Positions 23,267 to 35,878 of a DNA stretch of 64,000 nt are shown here, piece after piece; position 1 is the stretch's first letter, and the number at the start of each line of letters is the position of its first letter. The notes under the pieces were generated by a model. The model did no database searches and was not told the origin of the DNA. It saw only the letters and a list, made by a program, of their open reading frames with translations. The DNA comes from Theobroma cacao. Its lineage: Eukaryota > Streptophyta > Magnoliopsida > Malvales > Malvaceae. Made by a program: the position numbers and the translations under genes. The DNA is taken from NCBI RefSeq assembly GCF_000208745.1, contig NC_030851.1, forward strand, positions 40,449,662 through 40,513,661, written 5' to 3'.

Positions 23267-23285
23267 CCAATGAGAAAAACCCACG
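23267..23285 (+). promoter_or_regulatory. ER stress response element (ERSE), exact consensus
   Basis: CCAAT at 23267-23271, nine bases, then CCACG at 23281-23285: the exact ERSE layout CCAAT-N9-CCACG, bound by NF-Y together with bZIP factors such as bZIP28/bZIP60. The CCACG also forms a CACGTG G-box (23282-23287). A second CCAAT lies at 23236-23240. The site is about 155 bases upstream of the transporter ATG. Arabidopsis AtUTr1 is known to be induced by the unfolded protein response, so the element fits the downstream gene. Confidence 0.75.
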
Positions 23286-23439
23286 TGGACAACCCACGTA
23301 ACTTGGCGCTCCATTTTCCCTCTTATAACAATCGCCTCGTTCGTTCGTGCCCTTCGATCTCCTTATTATGATTTTAATTATTTTCGCATTTTTTTTGACA
23401 AATATAAAAAAGAGAAACAGTTATTAAACGGCTTCGTAA

Positions 23440-26195
23440 ATGGAATTACACGATGCCGGACTCCGGCGAGTGTTCGTGTTGGCATTTTGCGTGGCCGGGA
23501 TTTGGTCTGCCTATATTTATCAGGGTGTTCTTCAGGAAACTCTGTAAGTATTTTTAGTTTATATTCTTTTTCTCTTTTGGAATTTCTTATTGGATATTTT
23601 TCGCTTAGGCGTTGCTTTGTTTGATCTGTTGTTGAAAGGTTCTGAGTTATTCATTCGATTTCAATGTGCGACAAATTATTCGTATTTTTTGAGTTAATTT
23701 CAAAGTTGATTTAGATGCAAAGAAGAGAAAAGCTTGGATCTTAGTGAATACTTTACCGTTGTTTTAGTTGGCTTGAATTAGGATAATTTTTAGTGAATTT
23801 ATTCCATTCGTTTTAATCAAATCTATTTCTTGAAAATTGCAAAGTGTTCATTTAAATAATTTTCATTAATTTTCCGTTGGCATTTTCAAGATTTCACTTT
23901 CCCAAATTGCTGTTTATCGAGAAACTTCAATTTTTTTGTTCTTAAAATGGATAGAAAGGTGATTAATTGAACTACGACATGTCTTGGCATTTAGGTCCAC
24001 CAAGCGATTTGGTCCCGATGGGAAGAGGTTTGAGCATCTTGCGTTCCTTAACTTGGCGCAAAATGTGGTCTGCTTAGTTTGGTCATACATAAGTAAGCTT
24101 CCCCATTCCCTCTACCATTGACTCACGATGATTAGGGTTAATAATGTGTTTGTTCTTGTGATTCCTATGCAGTGATAAAGCTTTGGTCCAGTAGCAGCAG
24201 TGGCGGAGCTCCCTGGTGGACTTACTGGAGTGCTGGAATCACGAATACAATTGGTCCGGCCATGGGTATAGAAGCATTGAAATACATCAGTTACCCTGCT
24301 CAGGCATGTCTGACATTCTCCATACTTGTAGATGTTTTTCGCATTTTATTTTTACTGGTTTTTAGACTTTTAGTAATTCTCTGTGTTGATCATTAAGATT
24401 TAACATGAATTGGCAAATGGTTTAGATCTCGAGTTTGGTCACTAGTGTAGGGAGACATGTTCTATTGGAGTCTTTTGGTGTTAAATTCTTAATTAATGAT
24501 GCCTTTTCTACTCTGGTTTTCTTATTTGGCACAATACTTCTATATGTATGTGATTAAACAATTAACATTTCTTAATTTAATGCCATGAATATAGTTGAAC
24601 CCAAATGTTTTCTCTCTAGTGACGGGGGCTTTATTCCTTAGTACTGTTGATTTTCCAGTGATAGCTTAGTTGATTTATTTTAGCATTTGATGTTGCTCTT
24701 CTTACTTGCAGGTGCTGGCAAAATCCTCAAAAATGATTCCTGGTAAGATATACTTTATTTTCTATAAACTCTTTTTCTCATGGATCTTCATTGATTGGTT
24801 TGTTAATAGTATCATGTAAAGCATTAGTAATTTTTGAGTTGGTAGTGTATTCCAGCTGCAAGGTACGTGTTACTATTCTTAATTTTTTTTAGGTTAAAGA
24901 ATTGTGTATCATGAATTTTTAGCAATAGCTAATCGTGTATTTTTACCTTTATGCAGTCATGCTGATGGGAACTCTAGTTTATGGTATTAGATACACTTTA
25001 CCGGAGTATATCTGTACTTTCCTTGTGGCTGGAGGGGTATCTACATTTGCACTTATGAAGGTGAGAAATGTGTTATTTGTTAGACTGTTATAACAATGCT
25101 ACTTCCATTTTTGTGAATTTGATTTGTCATCTTGCTTCTTCACAACGCATATTGGAGGACTAAATGTCATGATGTACCCCCTATATCATTTCATTTCTGA
25201 GTCTTATGTTGCGCTTGTGTCCGCTTTAATTTTATTCCAGACTAGCTCAAAAACAATTAGCAAGTTGGCACATCCCAATGCACCTCTTGGATATGGGCTC
25301 TGCTTTTTGAACCTTGCTTTTGATGGCTTTACAAACGCCACTCAGGATTCAATAACTGCAAGGTATGTTTGTGGAAACATTTTCCCACTTTATCTTTTGT
25401 GCTTGGCTTTTTTCATGAAGACTAATTATGCATGCATGATGTGACAGGATTGCTGTTTTATCCTCCTTATACCTTTGTTAGTGTCAATGTATAATCGAAT
25501 TAACCAATAAATATGCTTGTAGATATTTTAATTTAAAGGCTTTTTCTCGCTCTCTTGATCACTTTCTCACTGAGATGTCAGCTCATGTAGATTTTCAAGA
25601 ACGAATTATGGACAAGCAAGATACATGGGAACTAAACAAACCAGCTTGCTGACATATCAAACTTATGTTCCCTCATTTTCTTGCTATGGCCTTTAAAATG
25701 TGCATAAGTTGTTTCCATTTCCAGTATCGTAGATATTTTCATCAGAACTGATTTTCTCACTCAAATCTTTTTTGGTTTCCTTTGCTTAGGTATCCAAAGA
25801 CAAGTGCTTGGGATATCATGTTGGGGATGAACCTATGGGGTACCATATACAACATGATTTACATGTTCGGATGGCCTCATGGTAGTGGTTTTGAGGCAGT
25901 CCAGTTTTGCAGGCAGCATCCAGAAGCTGCCTGGGATATTTTCCTCTATTGCCTCTGCGGTGCTGTTGGCCAGAATTTCATTTTCCTGACCATAAGTCGA
26001 TTTGGCTCCTTGGCGAACACAACCATTACCACCACACGGAAGTTTGTCAGCATCGTGGTGTCTTCTCTGCTGAGTGGCAATCCCCTGTCTGGAAAGCAAT
26101 GGGGTTGTGTACTCATGGTCTTCTCTGGGTTGTCATACCAAATCTACCTGAAGTGGAGGAAGCTGCAGAGGTTGCAGAAGAAGAGAAAGGCCTGA
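23440..26195 (+). CDS. UDP-galactose/UDP-glucose transporter, UTr1/UTr3 type (SLC35B1)
   Basis: Seven exons: 23440-23543, 23995-24092, 24173-24303, 24712-24742, 24957-25060, 25241-25362 and 25790-26195; 331 aa, the usual length of plant UTr1/UTr3. It is a multi-pass nucleotide-sugar antiporter of the ER/Golgi; AtUTr1 and AtUTr3 import UDP-glucose into the ER for glycoprotein folding control. Signature stretches: IWSAYIYQGVLQETL at the N-terminus, FEHLAFLNLAQN, GIEALKYISYPAQ, VLAKSSKMIPVMLMG, FDGFTNATQD, and the late loop ISRFGSLANTTITTTRKF. The C-terminus is lysine-rich (KWRKLQRLQKKRKA), compatible with ER retrieval, although it is not a strict KKXX. The third intron must start with GC (CAG|GCATGT) to keep the conserved frame, so it is a GC-AG intron or a base error. 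The upstream region holds an ERSE. Neighbours are the APK2-type kinase and the FLP-type MYB, the same trio as in Arabidopsis. Confidence 0.94.
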
Positions 26196-28062
26196 AGGAG
26201 GCCTAGTTTTGAGCTTTGCGTATAACCCCTTTTATTTATTTTTTTTTGTATTTTTTAACCTCTCCCCATCATTGTAGCCCTAAGGTTCAATGATCCCAAA
26301 TTTTAATCAATACTTAGAAATTGGTAGATGTAATTGAATAGATATTCATTCGAGGAAAAAAGAACCATCTGTGTCGATAAGCTGTGAGCTTTAAGTGTTC
26401 TATTCGAAAAACTTGTTGTGAACTTGTCATATCAAGGTATGAAACAGCGCTTTGATACCCAGGATACAGCTGTAATTGCATTATTTGGTTCACTTTCACT
26501 TCTCAGTCCCTACAAACTTTCAATATTTCGGGCAGTTAAGATGAATTTGAACGTTTAATGCTTCGCCAAATTTAGATAGACAAGCCAGCCCCAGGCTTCT
26601 CCCTTCAGGTTTTTCACTATTCCAATTTTGGAAGCCTCTCTACAGAATTTCCAGATTGGGTTTGGGCCAAAGCTCTGCATTATTTGCATGGGATCTCGGG
26701 GGTCAAAACAGTCAAACCGCACCATTCCTTCGAGAAAGTTTATGGCCAGTAAGTGTCACTTTAATTTGTATGACGTTCCCTCCCTTCTTTTTACCCTTTT
26801 GCTTTTCCTTTGCTCATAATTACACTTGTCCACCACTATTACCTCCTACCCTCCCCACGGATGATCTTCCTTAATAACAGAGTTTTCCAACACTCTTCTT
26901 CTGTACAACAAAACAGAGATCAGAGACAGGTTTGGTTAGAAAGAGAGGAAGGGAAAGAAAGGGGTGATTCCATTTCAGTGCTTAGCCAGACCAAATGGAT
27001 GCTCTCTTACATTCTCTGTAAGTATGCTGCTTTTTACATTCTTGTTTTTCTTATGTTTCCTTTGGTTTTCTCCTCTTCGAAAGAAAGAGAAAACATCAGT
27101 TTGATAATGCTCCGATTTCTGGAAGATATGGAAATATTGCATTAAAATTGGCTTGCTATCTCAAGTGTTCTCTGCAATTTTTTTTTGCCTGTTCTTTTCA
27201 GTGTACGGGTTTTCCAAAGATCCAAAACGATTCAAGTTCATGATTCCATTGCTACCTAGCTACCTGCATCGTGTTTTTCATCTGTAACAAACTGTCACAT
27301 CTTCTGTCTATTTAGATTTCATAATGGATGAACTCAAATTGGGGAAATTGTATAAGAAAAGAGTCAGAGAGAGCTAATAATGCACACCAAAGCCAAAACA
27401 CATTTTCACTCAAATCACATCGAGTATCATTACATTAGAAATCAGGATAGAAAACCACAAAAAACTTATTCTATACCCTCTGCACACCGGACAACATCAA
27501 ATAGGAATCGAATCAAGTGGTTAATCCTCCTTCACTATGACTTTTTTTTCTTCCTCTGTTTCTTTTATCATATGTAGGCAAGCTGCCAATGTATAATTAC
27601 ACTCTAAGGATTTTATATAGAAGGTTCTGTACAAAATCACAAATCAAGGACAAAAACTGGATCAGAAGGATGGAAGAAGAGATACCCGAAACCGCTCCGG
27701 ATGAGATGACAAACAAAAGAATGACACACACTAACAAGCACACACTGTTTTTAATGTGAGTATTAAGGTAGTACTCTCTAGTAGGAAAAAAGGGAAATTA
27801 GAAGAGAAAAATTAATGGGGCTCAGGACATCTTATTGGATGTGTCTGAGCTAGAATGCACCAAAACATTCTAAGCCAGTAGCTGGGAATGCAGATCATTA
27901 AATGCCTTGTTGTAAAATTCCAGGCCAAGATGGCTGCAATCCTAGGATGAAAAAAAATGGATGAAAACTCAACATGAGCTATGTTGCTCAAGGGAACGAA
28001 TGATGAGATATATTGACTATAGACCAATGTTGTTTTCAGTATAAGAGATGATCAGAGGTTTG
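26196..28062. other. Convergent intergenic region, transporter and MYB
   Basis: 3' flanks of both genes. The middle (26600-27350) contains short ORFs and a CT/GA-rich stretch (26880-26970) that looks leader-like, but no protein, tRNA or known microRNA is recognisable. Confidence 0.5.
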
Positions 28063-31000
28063 TTATAGACTATGGAGGAGGACTCGTTTGCAAGGTGGTG
28101 GTTGTGAAAGATTGTTTCCTGGATTAGGAGAAGGGGACTCCATTCCAAGTGTCTTAAGTAGGAAGTTCCTTTCCTGAAAAAGAAACAAAAACATAGTGGT
28201 CAGTCTCATATGAAAGTTCGAGATAATGTTCCTGCAGGTGTGTACGCTAGCATTTCTATATTAGATTAAGAAAAGGAAAAAACAATACAAGTAGTGCAGA
28301 ACTCTATTTTGAGTTTCACATGCTCACACTTTTAGAGCAAAACCATATATAAGAGGGGAACAGACCGGAGGAAATTTATGAGTAAATGGAATTGCAGCAT
28401 GGACTGAACCAGTATTACAACTTGAGCATGAATAAAACTCTAAAATGTTTTTCAAAATAAAAATTTCCAGTTTAAAAAATCCTTATTGGATTGGTTAGAA
28501 ATTTGTCATCCAGACTATACTTTCTAGCACGATGGAGGAAAGTATGATTCAGTTAAGTAACTTCTTTTTTACTATCAAGGAGCACTATGATCAAAGCTCA
28601 CTTTGGCAAAAACCAGAATCCTAGTTGGCCTCACTATGTTTCTTAGCATTTTTCTTAGAGCTTAGATGGGCTGTTGTCTTGAGATGATGACACCTAGGCA
28701 ATAACTCACAGAAATTTTGGGGTGTAGACATGTAGTTGAATTACATACTCATCTGACTATTAATTCAGTGATTAGTTACTAATACTTAAAATATCTTGCA
28801 CATACACCACGGTCAATTGGTGGTTTCTCCACTTAAATGTAGAAAACGTGGATAACTACAAATAATGAGAAAAATTTATGAGTGGTAAACCATTGATGAA
28901 GAAATGGGAAAAGCCTATTGTATAAATATGCGAGGGAAAAGAGAGATAGAGAGACACAGCACAAGAAAAAATGCTTAATGGAATTTGGTTTTCAGAAAGC
29001 ACTCTGCAGTCCTTGTTATTCTCTAATCTACCCTTTTTTTCTCCCTTTTCACTCTGTAATCTACATTTTTTTTTGTTTATTTAGTTTTTTTCTTAGTATT
29101 TGGTATGGCAGTTTCTGCAAATATAGCTGTATAGTGTATTTAGAAATGAAATGTTACTCTCTGATTTGCCTGGCTGTTTGTTTTTTTCTAATTGATAGTG
29201 TTTTAATTTGTGATAGCAGGAACTTCAATTTGACTCTGGTTTAAAATTTTGGGCCACTTCAATTTCAGACAAGAATCTAGTAACAGCTTTGCCATTATCA
29301 TTTCCACAGATGCTTTCAGCACTAGCCACAAAAGTTACTAATGCCTTGCCAGTTTGTTAACTCAAAGTGCTCCTAACACTATTTGACTAACGAGTTCAAA
29401 GTCCTAGCAATGGTTCAAACAACCTCTTAACGGTGGCTGAGAAGTATATGAAAGTTCTGCTGCTACTGCTGGTATAAATAGATGCATAACTATTAATCCA
29501 CACTGGTATTGTTCTTGGTAGGCTAGGCACTGATAAGCTCACAACTCCACTACAAGTATAAGTGCAGATGGAATTAAAGTCTTAAGAAAGATAAAACAAG
29601 AACTAGTACCTGCTACTGCAACTTATATTATCTGCTAGAGCTCCAATTCTTATAAAATGGATCTGTAGTTGGTAGAATCAACAATTCAAGATAACTTACA
29701 CTTTCCGAAAATTTTGGGCTGGGAATTCCTGCTGCTAGAGATCTGAAAAGTGGGGTGACTTGGACTGGGGAACTGAAGTCTGCACTTGATGAGGTAGAAG
29801 CAACTACAATGTTTGTTTGGTCATCACAAGATGGGATTATCTCGACTGTGGTAATATAAGACATTTCATCAGAAACATTATCTTTTTTTATCCACTTTAT
29901 AGTCAATAAACAAGGTATCCTAGGCCTTTATACCAGATATAGAATTTCATTACCATGATCTGTGTTTGCACTGGAAAGAGCACCTTTCTCCTGTTCACTA
30001 CCACAATTTTGCTCTCCAATATGACTTGACAGTATATCCTGGTGCAGTGCATGTATCTTAACTTGAGTTTCTTCTCCTTTTTGCCCAGCCAGATGAGGCA
30101 TCAGCGTTGACCCTGTACTGTATTCAGAGCTGGCTGGAGATGCCTCATACAGATCAGGTTGCCTAGAACATAGTAATCACTAGTTAGTGTTAAGTAAGAA
30201 ATTTTTCTAAATCTGAATGCAAGTCAACTGATTTTTCTGTTACCTCCAAGATGGTCGACTTCCCTCGTTACTGCTCCTTAAATCCTCTAGCAAGTCTTTG
30301 AAATCTTCAAGTTGAAAATCAATATCAGAGATTGTATATCTGAAGATGTCATTTTCTTTACTCTGATTCAAAAAGTCTTGGAGAACCTGAATATAACATA
30401 GGATGAAGGTTAGGGACATGTAATGCATAAAATGGACTGTTAGCCCCAGGGTATTTAAGAATTAGCACTGTACTAATTTTGAAGGTACTGTGATGATCAT
30501 ATTTGATATTGACAACACGAAAACATATAGGAAATACAAAATTACTTCTCACCTTCCAAGCATTTTCCAGACTCTGTTCTGTATTATCTGTGTTAACTTT
30601 CAATGCAAGTGAGCTGAGTAGCTCTGCTTGCTGCATCAAAGCAGTTATCTTCGGATCATCCTTTTTGAGAAATGTTCCTTGAGTTCTATTATTCTGAGCT
30701 GCTAATGAATAAAGGAGAAAGAGAATATAAGTGTTATATTATGAACAACTTCAAAGGAGTGATTTGCTATTGTCAAAATTTCTCTTTGCAGGTCTGGTAA
30801 GAGTAAGAGCAACAGAATCAAGTGCCGATGCCAAGAAGTTTTTGCTTGAGGAGATTTACCATCATTAGAGACCTCCTTAACATTGTTGATTTGAGATTGC
30901 ACCACCACATTGTTAACATTGTGGAGATTTTGACCCAAAACAGCAAATGGATGCCTTAGCTGCTGATTGATTATTGTTCCAGATACTTTATGTGCTCTAT

Positions 31001-32445
31001 CTCCGAAATCGCAATTTTCCATGACATCAGAGATGTGGGATCTCCTGGATTGTAAAAAGGGAAGGTTTTAATTTGTAAAGTGACAATAATTCTTGATCAT
31101 CACTGTGTATATACATTTCTAGGTCCATGGTGTACCTCATTCTCTTAACAGGAGCAGTACATTCTGTTGTTCCCTCTGTATTGAACCCATTTTGGAATAA
31201 AATTCTTTTGTTATTTGCGTTTATACATGTTGTTGTGTTCTCTTTTGCCAAGGCTTCATACTTAGCTCTCTTCTTGCATAGTGTGGAGAACCGATTTTTA
31301 ACAGCGTTATCCGTTCTGCATTAATAACATAATATCAGTAAAAATCAATAATCTAACAACAGAAAATCGAGAAATGATTGTTAGGAAAGAGATCACTTTT
31401 TTGACAAAGTATTTTTTTTTTTTTGGTTAAAAACATATATACCTGCCTGAAACCACCTTTGCTATTTCTGTCCATCTATTGCCAAATACCTTTTGAGCCT
31501 GCAGATTCACCTTAAGGCATCAGCTCAGAATCCACATTCAATGATCAAGAATAACACTTATCCAAACTGGAAATTCAAGTGGTTGTTGTTTGCCCAACTT
31601 TTCAAAGACAAACCACTGTGTCAATCAGTTTAAGGTCTGGCCTACCTCTAATAAACCCCTTTTTTATCTGTTTTGAAAACTCAACACCTACTGTGCCAGT
31701 AACATGCGACAGGTGGTACAAACTGATCAATGAAAGTAACATTTCCTCCCCAGAAGATAAGCTTTGTTAAAAAAAGAGTGTGACCACATTTAGCTTGAAC
31801 GAAGATAGAGGACAGAAATTTATTATTATTACCTCACATAAGAGCATATCTTCCTCTGGTGACCATCCCCCTTTCTTGAAATCAGAATTCAAGTATGTGT
31901 ACCATCTGTGGAAAGACATTAAATTAGGATTAAAACCAGTAATCAAGAAATGATCAAAATGGAAGATCATCAAGCAAACTCTTTGAAAGCAATATCATCA
32001 TCATCATCATGGTTTTTCAACAACCTTCTCCTGCACTGCCTTGTGGTTTTATCCTTGAATTTTGAGGCAATGATAGCCCAGCTGCACTCAAATAAGACCA
32101 AAACACACCCCTTTCAATCCCATTCATCATAAAACAATAGCAAAAAATGGTTTTAATGAAAGAAAAGAAGGAGCACTGAATGAAGAACAAAGGGCTCACT
32201 TTTCAGTTCCATGTAAACTGATTTGTTCACGAAGTATATCATCTTCCTGCATCAAATAAGAAAGAACCCCCCCAAAACAAAGAATCAATCAACGAATAAA
32301 CAAATAAATACAACAGAGGAAAACAAAGAAGAGAAATTTAAAAAAATAAAAAATAAACCTCTTGAGTCCACGTCACTATATGACGCTCCTTCTTCTTGGA
32401 ATCTTCATTGCCAGCTCCACCATTCTTCTTCTTTGTTTCCTGCAT
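28063..32445 (-). CDS. FLP: R2R3-MYB transcription factor, FOUR LIPS/MYB88 type
   Basis: Twelve exons: 32445-32359, 32246-32200, 32081-32025, 31905-31833, 31498-31443, 31315-31136, 31044-30860, 30701-30553, 30386-30244, 30162-29954, 29845-29700 and 28173-28063; phases agree throughout and all borders are GT-AG; 480 aa. R2 (about residues 21-70) has Trp at VTW, ENW and RRRW; R3 has GGW and NRW but ends KNRF, so the third Trp is replaced by Phe. The MYB region is split over six short exons, typical of the FLP subgroup and unlike most R2R3 genes. Conserved C-terminal blocks include ITALMQQAELLSSLALKV, PVQVTPLFRSLAAGIPSP and ERNFLLKTLGMESPSP, ending PPPCKRVLLHSL. FLP and MYB88 limit divisions in the stomatal lineage and repress cell-cycle genes. 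It may be FLP or MYB88; sequence alone does not decide. The last intron is about 1.5 kb. Confidence 0.95.
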
Positions 32446-35400
32446 TTTTTTTTGGTCCCTCCTCCACTACTCTCTTATTTCTCCTCTTATCTCTGTCTTT
32501 CACTCAGTCTCTGGCCTTCCTTGACGCTCCTTCCCTTTTATTAAACCCAAGTGGCATGCTGAAAAGCGAACCCCTTTGGCTACCTTTTATTAAAAAAAAA
32601 AAAAAACCCTGAAAAAAGGAACCAACAACACACTTCCACTTCCCTCTCTTTCTCTTTTACAACAAAGGTCACTGTTGGGTTCAAACGGAATCCATATACC
32701 TCTCGATAACTCTATGCTTTGTCCCCCTCCCCTTCTACTCCATTCCTCGGATTCTAACCTTTTTTTTTCTCCTTCTCTTTCTGTTTATACTTAGAAAAAG
32801 AGAATCATATAACCTCCACCACCCTTCACCACCCCATTTTTAAAACGCTACTAAAGCTTGGACTTTGCGATTCAAATTTACATGTACGTACGTAGAACCG
32901 AAAAGGGTAGATCTAAAATGGGAAAAAGATTGAAACTTTGAAGAGGAAAAAGAGAAAACATGGGAAGAGAGTGATGATCTGTTCTGTCTGAAATGAATTC
33001 CTTGGTTGGTTTCTCTCTCAAAGAAAGAAACTTTTTGAAATATACTTTCTCTTTCTTACAAGGATTTTGTATTTTATTTCCTAATTTAAAAAAAAATTGG
33101 AAAAATAAATAAATATTAATTTAAATCAACGGATTCTTGCTCTAGTGCGCGGGTATGAAGGAGAGTTTGAAAATCCAAAATAAATAAATAAATACAATAA
33201 ATAAATAACGCTGAATTTCATGATGCTGTGTTCTTAATGAATGCCCTCAGAGACTAACCCCACTCTGCCCCTAAAGCAACCATATTTTTAATTATTTTAT
33301 TATTTTAATTTTTTTATTATTTTTTAACAATTAAATAACTTGACGATCTTCGTGACCTAACCTTCAATTCTTCACAGCTCTTTCACTTGATATTTTTGGA
33401 GGGTTAAATTTTTTACATTCAAAATTTCTTCACAACAATCCCCACTCGACGCGACATTCACGTAAGAGCAACGCGTGGGTTGATTGGATGGGAAGCCCTG
33501 GCGATGCCAGTCGATGTGGCTGGTTCTCATTGGTGCGTGAGTTCACGTGAACTTTTTTGGTTTTAATTGGTTTCATTTAATTGGAGTGGAAAATGTAAAT
33601 GTTGTTTTGTTTGGATCAAATTTTTTGAAATGTATTTTGTTTGTGTGTGTTTTGAGGGAATCATTGATTGCAACTTTCTTGCTTTCTTTCTCACTTCCTT
33701 CTTTGTTTGTTTCTCATGTGAAGCATATTAATCATTTCAAGTTCCAGTAAATCGGAGAAAAATATCTTATACTTCGAGACGAAATAAATTTGTCTCTCGA
33801 AATTTAAGTTTCGACATCTAATCATCGTTTGCGTTATTTGATATCCGAGCAAAAAATTATCGATAAATGGAGATGTAATTTAGAGCGAAATTGATTAAAT
33901 TTTTTGCAACCCCAATTGTCACTTGCTAATCTTTTCTTTTTAAAATATGAGTGACATTTATTGCCTATATGTTGATGTCCTATCTCCTACTAAATTTCAA
34001 AGATTTTAGACTTATATATCAAGAGTTTGACTTTTAAAATTAAAGTTTTTTATGTTAAGTTCGCGTCGGCTCCTTTTGAAAGTGATCAAATAAAACTTAA
34101 AATTGAAAATCAGAAGCGATAAATTGAAATGGTTTATTACATAAATCAAGTGTACAATATTTGAAAAAGAAATTGATTAAGTTTTGGTACCTTACTTAAA
34201 AATTACGATAGAATTTTCATCGTTTAATAAAGTAACGATCAAATTTTTTATATAGACAAGATTTGTAATTAACTTTCTACGTATTATTGCTATTCTAGTT
34301 GAATTCTATCCATTTTGATATTCAAAATTAATTTTCATCTGATCATTTTTTAAAAGAAAACATGACTTAAAAAATTCTATCTAAGTTTTGTCCCTAATGC
34401 TAAGAGGTTGACCACTTTTTTGATTGATGTATTAATGCATTTACATCACCCAAATCACATTATTTAATTAAATATTTAAAAAATAGGTGTAATAATTTGT
34501 AATTACTAGTAAAATGTTTAAACTATAATTTTTAGTTTTCTCTTAATGGAATTTCAAAGGAGTGGCAAATGTTGTTAGGCATTTCAAAGTCCAAGTTTTC
34601 CCACAAGAAGTCAAATTTTTTGGCTAATACATTATTTTTATAAGAAAATTACACCTTCTAAAAAAGTTTCAAACCAAGAGAAGCAAATTTGCTATTATAA
34701 TCCATCTAGAAACATTCTTTTTTTCTTTCCTCTTCATTCATCCAATTGAGATTAAAAAATCGAAACAAAGTTTATAGAATACAAAATTTAGTCGATTTCA
34801 GTGACGGATTTAGAATTTTGAATGAGAGGTGGTTAAATAGTAATTATAAAGATAATCATACTATATATATATATATATATATTAAGTTTTATACTTATAA
34901 TAGTAAAGAAAATAAAACATTGACTCCGTCTCTGGTCGATTTTAAACATATGATTTAAATTAATAACCATGAATTTCACAATATCACAATATTGATAGAA
35001 AATCGTCACGTGTTACGTATTTTATAACAAAATCACATACTTTCACTAATTATCTAAAAAAAGAACATTCTACGAAACCTACGATTTGTGGAAAAAGACA
35101 AAATTGAAAAATTCAAGAAACACATGAAATAGTTAGCCATGTTTCTTCATAGGAAGCTATATATATACATATAATATATCATTTTATGATATTTATCATC
35201 ATATGGTATAATACATATTGCATAGTTTCAACCATGCAACCGACAATCATGCTGTACAAGGAAAAACATGACTTCCACTTGCAACACACATGCATGACAA
35301 AGCTTTTCGCATTGAAGTGACCTAAACCTAACTATATTCAATCCTTTAAACGTTAAAATCTTTTGAAAATAAATGTGGGGCTTACCTTAGCCGGCCACTC

Positions 35401-35546
35401 TTATTATTAAAACCCACAAAAAATAAAAATAAAAAACCCATCTATTCTTCAATGTAATCCACCAAACCCGAAGCCACTTGTTGCAGTCCAAAGCCTATGC
35501 AAACCCTAGAAACTTAAAAACGGTTTTACCTAACTGTTGTGGGGAG

Positions 35547-35579
35547 CCACGTGGACAAAGAAACATCATGACACGTGGC
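35547..35579. promoter_or_regulatory. Paired G-boxes in inverted arrangement
   Basis: GCCACGTG at 35546-35553 and CACGTGGC at 35572-35579 form a perfect inverted pair around 18 bases; each core is CACGTG. Such pairs are typical of ABRE/bZIP-bound promoters. The nearest supported gene start is 3.1 kb away, so function is uncertain. Confidence 0.4.
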
Positions 35580-35841
35580 TAAAAAAAGGGATGTGGGGGA
35601 ATGAACCATATATTACATATCTAACTTTTTTTAAAAATCAAAGTTGATGGAAAATTGGTGGGAGAAGACAAAAACCCTACGAATGGCAAATGTCATGGGT
35701 CTCTTTCTTGACAGCGATTTCTCCCGCCAAAAAGGAGGTATTGATTCAAGTAACAGATGCTCCTTATGTTAGTTTGTGTTTATCTTTACATACATGGACG
35801 ATTTTGAAGCCAAAGGATGATGTGTAAGATACCACATTTCA

Positions 35842-35878
<37 letters not shown>

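Noticed and set aside
26880..27020. Leader-like sequence ending in a short ATG ORF (ATGGATGCTCTC)
   Set aside because: It looks like a 5' UTR followed by a donor-like GTAAG, but no downstream coding exon was found.
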